Source: an uncultured Mailhella sp.
GTDB lineage: Bacteria; Desulfobacterota; Desulfovibrionia; Desulfovibrionales; Desulfovibrionaceae
Direction: 5' to 3'
NCBI GenBank assembly: GCA_910579055.1
Contig: CAJTSU010000125.1
Span: 1 to 8,517 of the forward strand
Length of the DNA: 8,517 bases
In this document: piece after piece, positions 5,277 to 8,517 of the stretch
Position numbering within the stretch: the first letter of the stretch is position 1
Layout: every line of letters starts with the position of its first letter
The notes under the pieces: generated by a model
Databases searched by the model: none
What the model saw: the letters and a program-made list of their open reading frames with translations, nothing else
What the model was told of the DNA's origin: nothing
Made by a program: the position numbers and the translations under genes

Positions 5277-5762
5277 TCAGCTTTCATCACTTTGCCCGGA
5301 GGGAGCCTTGAATTCTTCCATTTCCAAATCTTCCTGACGCTCGGCTTCCTTTTTCGCCTCGGCCAGCCAGATATCCCGGTGCGCCTCAATCTTTGCCGCC
5401 TCCCTGCGCGCCTCGGCCACAGCCTCCCGCGCGGCGGCCACGTCCCGCTCTTTTTGCGCGGCGATTTTCTCCGCTTCGGTCACGGCCTGGACGCGCTGCT
5501 GTTCGCCTTCGGCCAGAGCTCCCAGCGATGCTCTGAATTCAGCCACATCCTCCAGGTTCATGCTCTGGCCCATAATCGCATCATAGCGGCGGTTTTCCTC
5601 TTCCGGCCGCCAGGCGCGGTAACGCTCCAGCTCCTCTTCCTTCTTCCGCACTTCCTCCCGCGCTTCCGCAAGGCGGCGCTCCGCCGCGCGAACCTCGTTC
5701 TTCGCGGCGTCTTCACGGAAGCGCCGCACCGAAAGAAGCGATTGCAGGGGATAGGAAGGCAT
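5277..5762 (-). CDS. sctO: T3SS central stalk protein SctO (YscO/FliJ-like)
   Basis: A 161-residue, highly charged, almost wholly helical protein, matching SctO, the two-helix coiled coil that inserts into the SctN hexamer and links it to the export gate. It opens MPSYPLQSLLSVRRFRED, the typical N-terminus of the YscO/FliJ group. Heptad-rich Glu/Arg/Ala helices run from about 15-55 and 70-150, with a break around the WRPEEENRRYD segment, consistent with an antiparallel hairpin. The ATG at 5762 is seven bases after the sctN stop. Upstream TTG codons in the same frame (5780, 5768) are possible but give a less typical N-terminus. The Shine-Dalgarno is weak, so coupling to sctN translation is likely. 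Sequence conservation in this family is low, but position directly after sctN and length are exactly as expected. Confidence 0.87.
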   Translation of the reverse strand: MPSYPLQSLLSVRRFREDAAKNEVRAAERRLAEAREEVRKKEEELERYRAWRPEEENRRYDAIMGQSMNLEDVAEFRASLGALAEGEQQRVQAVTEAEKIAAQKERDVAAAREAVAEARREAAKIEAHRDIWLAEAKKEAERQEDLEMEEFKAPSGQSDES

Positions 5763-5769
5763 CGCCAAT

Positions 5770-7086
5770 TTACACCACAACCTTCTTCAGAGCCGCAAGG
5801 GTTTCCTCAAAGCCGCTCTTTTCATCAAGGCCCTGCCGGAGGAAGGTGTTAACCGCCTGAATGTGGGAGAGCGCGAAATCCGCCTCGGCGTCCGCGCCCT
5901 TCTTGTATTCGCCGATCTGCACCAGCAGTTCCACCTCCGCGTATTTTGCCAGAATCTTGCGCAGGGCCTGCGCCGCCTGCTTGTGTTCCCTGTCCACAAT
6001 GGCGTTCATCACGCGGCTGACGCTGGCCTGCACGTCAATGGCCGGATAATGGTTGGCGGCGGCCAGCTTGCGTGAAAGCACAATATGCCCGTCCAGAATG
6101 GAACGCGTTTCATCCGCGATGGGTTCGGTCATGTCGTCGCCTTCCACCAGCACGGTATACAGGGCGGTGATGGAACCCTTGTCGGAGTTGCCCGCGCGCT
6201 CCATGAGCTTGGGCAGTTCGGAAAACACCGAGGGCGGAAAACCCCGCCGGGTGGGCGGTTCACCCGCCGCCAGACCAATTTCACGCTGGGCTCGGCCGAA
6301 ACGGGTGACAGAGTCCATCATCAGCAGCACGCTCTTGCCCTGATCGCGGAAATATTCGGAAATGGCCGTGGCCGTATAGGCCGCCTTGAGCCGCTCCATG
6401 GACGAGCGATCGGAGGTGGACACCACCAGCACGGCCTTCTTGCGGCCTTCCGGGCCGATATCGTGTTCAATAAATTCCCGTACTTCGCGCCCGCGCTCGC
6501 CAATCAGGGCCAGCACGCAGACATCCGCCGTACAGCCCTTGAGAATGCTGGACAGCAGGGTGGATTTGCCCCCTCCCGCCGCCGCGAAAATGCCCATGCG
6601 CTGCCCTTCCCCGCAGGTGAGCACGCCATCAATGACGCGCAGCCCTAGGGAAATGGGGCGATCGATGATGTTACGGGTCATGGGGTTGGGGGCTTCGGCA
6701 AAAATCGGGTAATGCGTTCTGGTTCTGATCGCCGGGCCGCCGTCCATGGGCTGCCCCAGGCCGTCCACCACCCGGCCGAGCAATTCGTTCCCCACGGGAA
6801 TGGACAGTATCTCCCCGGTGGGAATGACCTCCGTGGCCGGAGAAATGCCCTGCATGGAACCCAGCGGGGAAAGCAGGGCCACGTTCTTGACGAAGCCCAC
6901 CACTTCCGCCTTGAGCGACCATTCCTCCCACGGGTTGCGCAGCATGCACAACTCCCCGACCTTCACGCCCGGCACAACCGCACGGATGATGGTTCCCACC
7001 ACCTGTTCCACGCGGCCCCGCGTTTCAACGGGGTTGACGTCCCGCACGGCCTCTTCGAGAAGTTCGCCGATATACTCGAAGGCCAT
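5770..7086 (-). CDS. sctN: T3SS ATPase SctN
   Basis: A 438-residue hexameric ATPase that unfolds and detaches chaperone-bound substrates at the base of the injectisome. Domains run as an N-terminal beta-barrel (about 20-90), a nucleotide-binding core (about 140-360) and a helical C-terminal domain. Motifs: Walker A AAAGGGKST (168-176, K174), GERGREV (196-202, with probable catalytic E197), Walker B VLLMMD (253-258), RRGFPPSVF (280-288) and the ATPase alpha/beta signature PAIDVQASVS (348-357), followed by a candidate arginine finger R358. The P-loop has three glycines before the lysine, where many relatives have GSGVGKS. It still fits [AG]xxxxGK[ST]. The ATG at 7086 lies three bases after the sctL stop, with AAGGAGAG seven bases upstream. 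SctL (stator) precedes and SctO (stalk) follows, the standard order. T3SS rather than flagellar identity comes from the sctK and sctQ context. Confidence 0.97.
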   Translation of the reverse strand: MAFEYIGELLEEAVRDVNPVETRGRVEQVVGTIIRAVVPGVKVGELCMLRNPWEEWSLKAEVVGFVKNVALLSPLGSMQGISPATEVIPTGEILSIPVGNELLGRVVDGLGQPMDGGPAIRTRTHYPIFAEAPNPMTRNIIDRPISLGLRVIDGVLTCGEGQRMGIFAAAGGGKSTLLSSILKGCTADVCVLALIGERGREVREFIEHDIGPEGRKKAVLVVSTSDRSSMERLKAAYTATAISEYFRDQGKSVLLMMDSVTRFGRAQREIGLAAGEPPTRRGFPPSVFSELPKLMERAGNSDKGSITALYTVLVEGDDMTEPIADETRSILDGHIVLSRKLAAANHYPAIDVQASVSRVMNAIVDREHKQAAQALRKILAKYAEVELLVQIGEYKKGADAEADFALSHIQAVNTFLRQGLDEKSGFEETLAALKKVVV

Positions 7087-7089
7087 GGA

Positions 7090-7713
7090 TCAGCTCTCCT
7101 TAATCTTGCCCGCCAGAGCATTTTCTATGGCCCTGAGCTGCGTTTCCAGCCCGGCGTCCACCACGCCCAGCTCGCTTTCCAAAATACAGTCCCCCGGCTT
7201 CATGCGCGGGTCGGCAGAGACATCCAGAAAGCTCACCCCTCCCGGCGCGGATGCGATCATGGCGGCCAGAGCCTCGCGCACGGCGGGCTCGTCGGCGGGA
7301 CAGACGCGGATCAGCACCTTCCGCTGACTGCGCACGGAAACCAGAGCGGCGCGCACCACGCGCACAATACGTTCCCGGTCGTCCAGCTCGCCGATGATTT
7401 TACGCACGGCGGAGCTTACCACCTTGACCAGAGTCTCTTCAATATTTTCAATATATTCAACGGCCTGCATAGCCGTTTCCATCATTTTCTCGGCCTGTTC
7501 CATACGGCCTTCCATGACGCCGTCCTCATAGCCCGCGCGCTTGCGCGCCTCATAGGCATGTTCAGCTTCAGCACGAATGGCCTCCGCCCTTTCACGCGCG
7601 GCGGCAAGCAAAGCCCCCGCCTCAAGCAGACGAGAATATTCATCAGCGCGGAGTATGCGCACACCGGGCGCGGGCTGAACGGCATCCCCTGTCAGTCGAA
7701 ACACGGTGCCCAT
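7090..7713 (-). CDS. sctL: T3SS ATPase stator / sorting platform protein SctL
   Basis: A 207-residue FliH/YscL-family protein that tethers the SctN ATPase to the SctQ pods through spoke-like dimers. The N-terminus opens MGTVFRLTGDAV. A charged Ala/Glu/Arg-rich helix spans about 30-80 and contains GYEDGVMEGRMEQ, a GxxxG-like spacing typical of FliH. The C-terminal domain (about 100-207) ends with the family pattern DPRMKPGDCILESELGVVDA followed by GLETQLRAIENAL. The start at 7713 is fixed by a perfect AAGGAGG (7724-7730) ten bases upstream. The longer in-frame extension to 7758 (MACAEKIAAQ...) lacks such a site and is unlikely. The gene overlaps the end of sctK by 22 nt and stops three bases before sctN, so translation of the three is probably coupled. 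Confidence 0.93.
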   Translation of the reverse strand: MGTVFRLTGDAVQPAPGVRILRADEYSRLLEAGALLAAARERAEAIRAEAEHAYEARKRAGYEDGVMEGRMEQAEKMMETAMQAVEYIENIEETLVKVVSSAVRKIIGELDDRERIVRVVRAALVSVRSQRKVLIRVCPADEPAVREALAAMIASAPGGVSFLDVSADPRMKPGDCILESELGVVDAGLETQLRAIENALAGKIKES

Positions 7714-8387
7714 GACGGCGCAACCTCCTTGAGCAGCAATTTTTTCAGCGCAAGCCATATTTCAAGGATTTCCGCCTCACTGAAGGCGGGCGCTTCCCTT
7801 CCTTCCGGCAAGGGCGGCAGAGCAAGAAACATGCGGTTGGCAAGTTCTTCGGGCCAGCGTGTCGCAACAAGCCGCGCGGCCATGTTCCCGTGCAGCGCAC
7901 AGCGCTCCGCCAGCGGAAACGAACGATCCGACTGCGCGAACAGCCGCCGCACGCTGCCAAGCTGGTACTGGCCGCGGCACAGCGCGTAACGGTACAAATC
8001 TTCACCAATGCCGGCGCGCAGGTTCAACAGTTCTTCACGGCGCAAAACGCGCGCGATCTCCGGCGCGTGCAGGGCCACGCCCGCCACAAGGGAAAGCTCC
8101 GCCAGCGTTTCCGCATCCAGCAGGGCAAGGCGGCGCGATTCTTCCGCATAGTCCCAAAATCCGGCATTCCGCGCATCCTGACCGCTCCGGGCGGAAACAG
8201 GAGTCTCCGCCAGCCATGAAAGAAGTGAAGCCGCATCTTCACCAGACAGATCAAGGAATTGCCCGGCATAGGGCCCCGCGGGGCAAGACGCGGACAAAGA
8301 AGCGCCGGGCCGGGAATTGGCCCGCAGCATGGCTTCCCACAGCAGAGGGCGGGATGCCAGCGCGTCCGCAAAAAAGCCCTTGTTCAT
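7692..8387 (-). CDS. sctK: T3SS sorting platform adaptor SctK
   Basis: A 231-residue, mostly alpha-helical, soluble protein in the slot between sctJ and sctL that SctK (YscK/PscK, the OrgA counterpart) occupies in Ysc-type clusters. SctK links SctQ pods to the cytoplasmic face of the SctD ring. Sequence traits fit the family: an N-terminal helix (LASRPLLWEAMLR), a central Leu-rich region (LAELSLVAGVALHAPEIARV, then IGEDLYRYALCRGQYQLG) and a C-terminal helix EIWLALKKLLLKEV. The ATG at 8387 shares its A with the sctJ stop as TGATG. A longer frame to 8459 exists but lies entirely inside the sctJ coding region and is not needed. No strong Shine-Dalgarno is seen, so coupling to sctJ is likely. SctK proteins diverge widely, so the assignment leans on gene order and size. 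Confidence 0.82.
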   Translation of the reverse strand: MNKGFFADALASRPLLWEAMLRANSRPGASLSASCPAGPYAGQFLDLSGEDAASLLSWLAETPVSARSGQDARNAGFWDYAEESRRLALLDAETLAELSLVAGVALHAPEIARVLRREELLNLRAGIGEDLYRYALCRGQYQLGSVRRLFAQSDRSFPLAERCALHGNMAARLVATRWPEELANRMFLALPPLPEGREAPAFSEAEILEIWLALKKLLLKEVAPSWAPCFD

Positions 8388-8517
8388 CAGGCCGCCCCAT
8401 CCGTTCCGCTCCCCGCCGCGACCTTGCGTTTCGCCGCGGCACGGCGGAACAGCATCCATACTCCGCCGCCTGCTCCAACCAGCATCAGGGCCAGGGCCAG
8501 CACCTGGAGCGCCAGGG
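8387..8517 (-). CDS. sctJ: T3SS inner-ring lipoprotein SctJ, C-terminal end (partial)
   Basis: The window edge cuts this gene, leaving 42 C-terminal residues. They form a hydrophobic membrane segment (ALQVLALALMLVGAGGGVWM) followed by a basic cytoplasmic tail (LFRRAAAKRKVAAG). This is how YscJ/PrgK-family proteins end: an N-terminal lipid anchor, two periplasmic ring domains and a single C-terminal transmembrane helix. The stop TGA overlaps the sctK ATG. The call rests on topology and on lying directly upstream of sctK-sctL-sctN. The ring domains are outside the window. Confidence 0.8.
   Translation of the reverse strand, partial: LALQVLALALMLVGAGGGVWMLFRRAAAKRKVAAGSGTDGAA

Noticed and set aside
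7714..7758. Fifteen-residue N-terminal extension of SctL (MACAEKIAAQ...)
   Set aside because: A perfect AAGGAGG is correctly placed for the ATG at 7713, and the extension lies within sctK coding sequence.
6712..7989. 425-codon plus-strand open frame opposite sctN, sctL and sctK
   Set aside because: The minus strand carries three well-supported T3SS genes here; the His/Arg/Gly-rich translation resembles no protein family and arises from GC-rich third positions.
1..8517. tRNA or rRNA genes, CRISPR arrays, intact insertion sequences
   Set aside because: No cloverleaf-like segment, regularly spaced repeat series or recognisable transposase frame was seen on either strand.

Overview
The window is the downstream end of a type III secretion system (T3SS) operon, read entirely on the minus strand. 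It is joined at its 3' end to a small regulatory and cell-wall module, and it abuts AT-rich remnants of an unrelated transporter locus on the plus strand. The GC-rich coding sequence, the sulfate-reducer-like character of the T3SS proteins and the pairing with a tctBA-type locus suggest a deltaproteobacterial host such as a Desulfovibrionaceae member (Desulfovibrio, Bilophila or relatives). This assignment is inference from memory of such genomes, with no search behind it.

Layout from right to left, which is the direction of transcription: the C-terminal tail of SctJ (inner-membrane ring lipoprotein, cut by the window edge); SctK, SctL, SctN (ATPase) and SctO (stalk); a short SctP-like needle-length regulator; SctQ (C-ring and sorting platform); and SctR (export gate). 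Most junctions are tight: a 1-nt TGATG overlap for sctJ/sctK, 22 nt for sctK/sctL, and gaps of 3, 7 and 2 nt at sctL/sctN, sctN/sctO and sctQ/sctR. Two junctions are loose: 80 nt before sctP, and about 280 nt before sctQ, where there is a GC-rich hairpin and a 12-bp direct repeat. Downstream of sctR the expected sctS-sctT-sctU genes are absent. In their place come a STAS-domain anti-sigma-factor antagonist, an RsbW/SpoIIAB-type HATPase anti-sigma kinase and a probable lipoprotein lytic transglycosylase.

Together the genes encode the cytoplasmic sorting platform and ATPase complex (SctK/L/N/O/Q), a substrate-switch regulator (SctP), one export-gate subunit (SctR), a likely partner-switching control module and a peptidoglycan hydrolase that could open the wall for the machine. 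SctQ carries a well-placed internal start that would make a separate C-terminal SPOA fragment, as known in Yersinia and Salmonella.

The leftmost ~390 bases are distinctly AT-rich and on the opposite strand. They hold the C-terminal half of a TctB-like small transporter subunit with stop codons just upstream in the same frame, then a TAATG overlap with the first six codons of a TctA-like protein, where the similarity ends abruptly. This looks like a rearrangement or insertion boundary. Bases 391-536 hold no gene I can support, only a hairpin just past the transglycosylase stop codon and a smaller inverted repeat.
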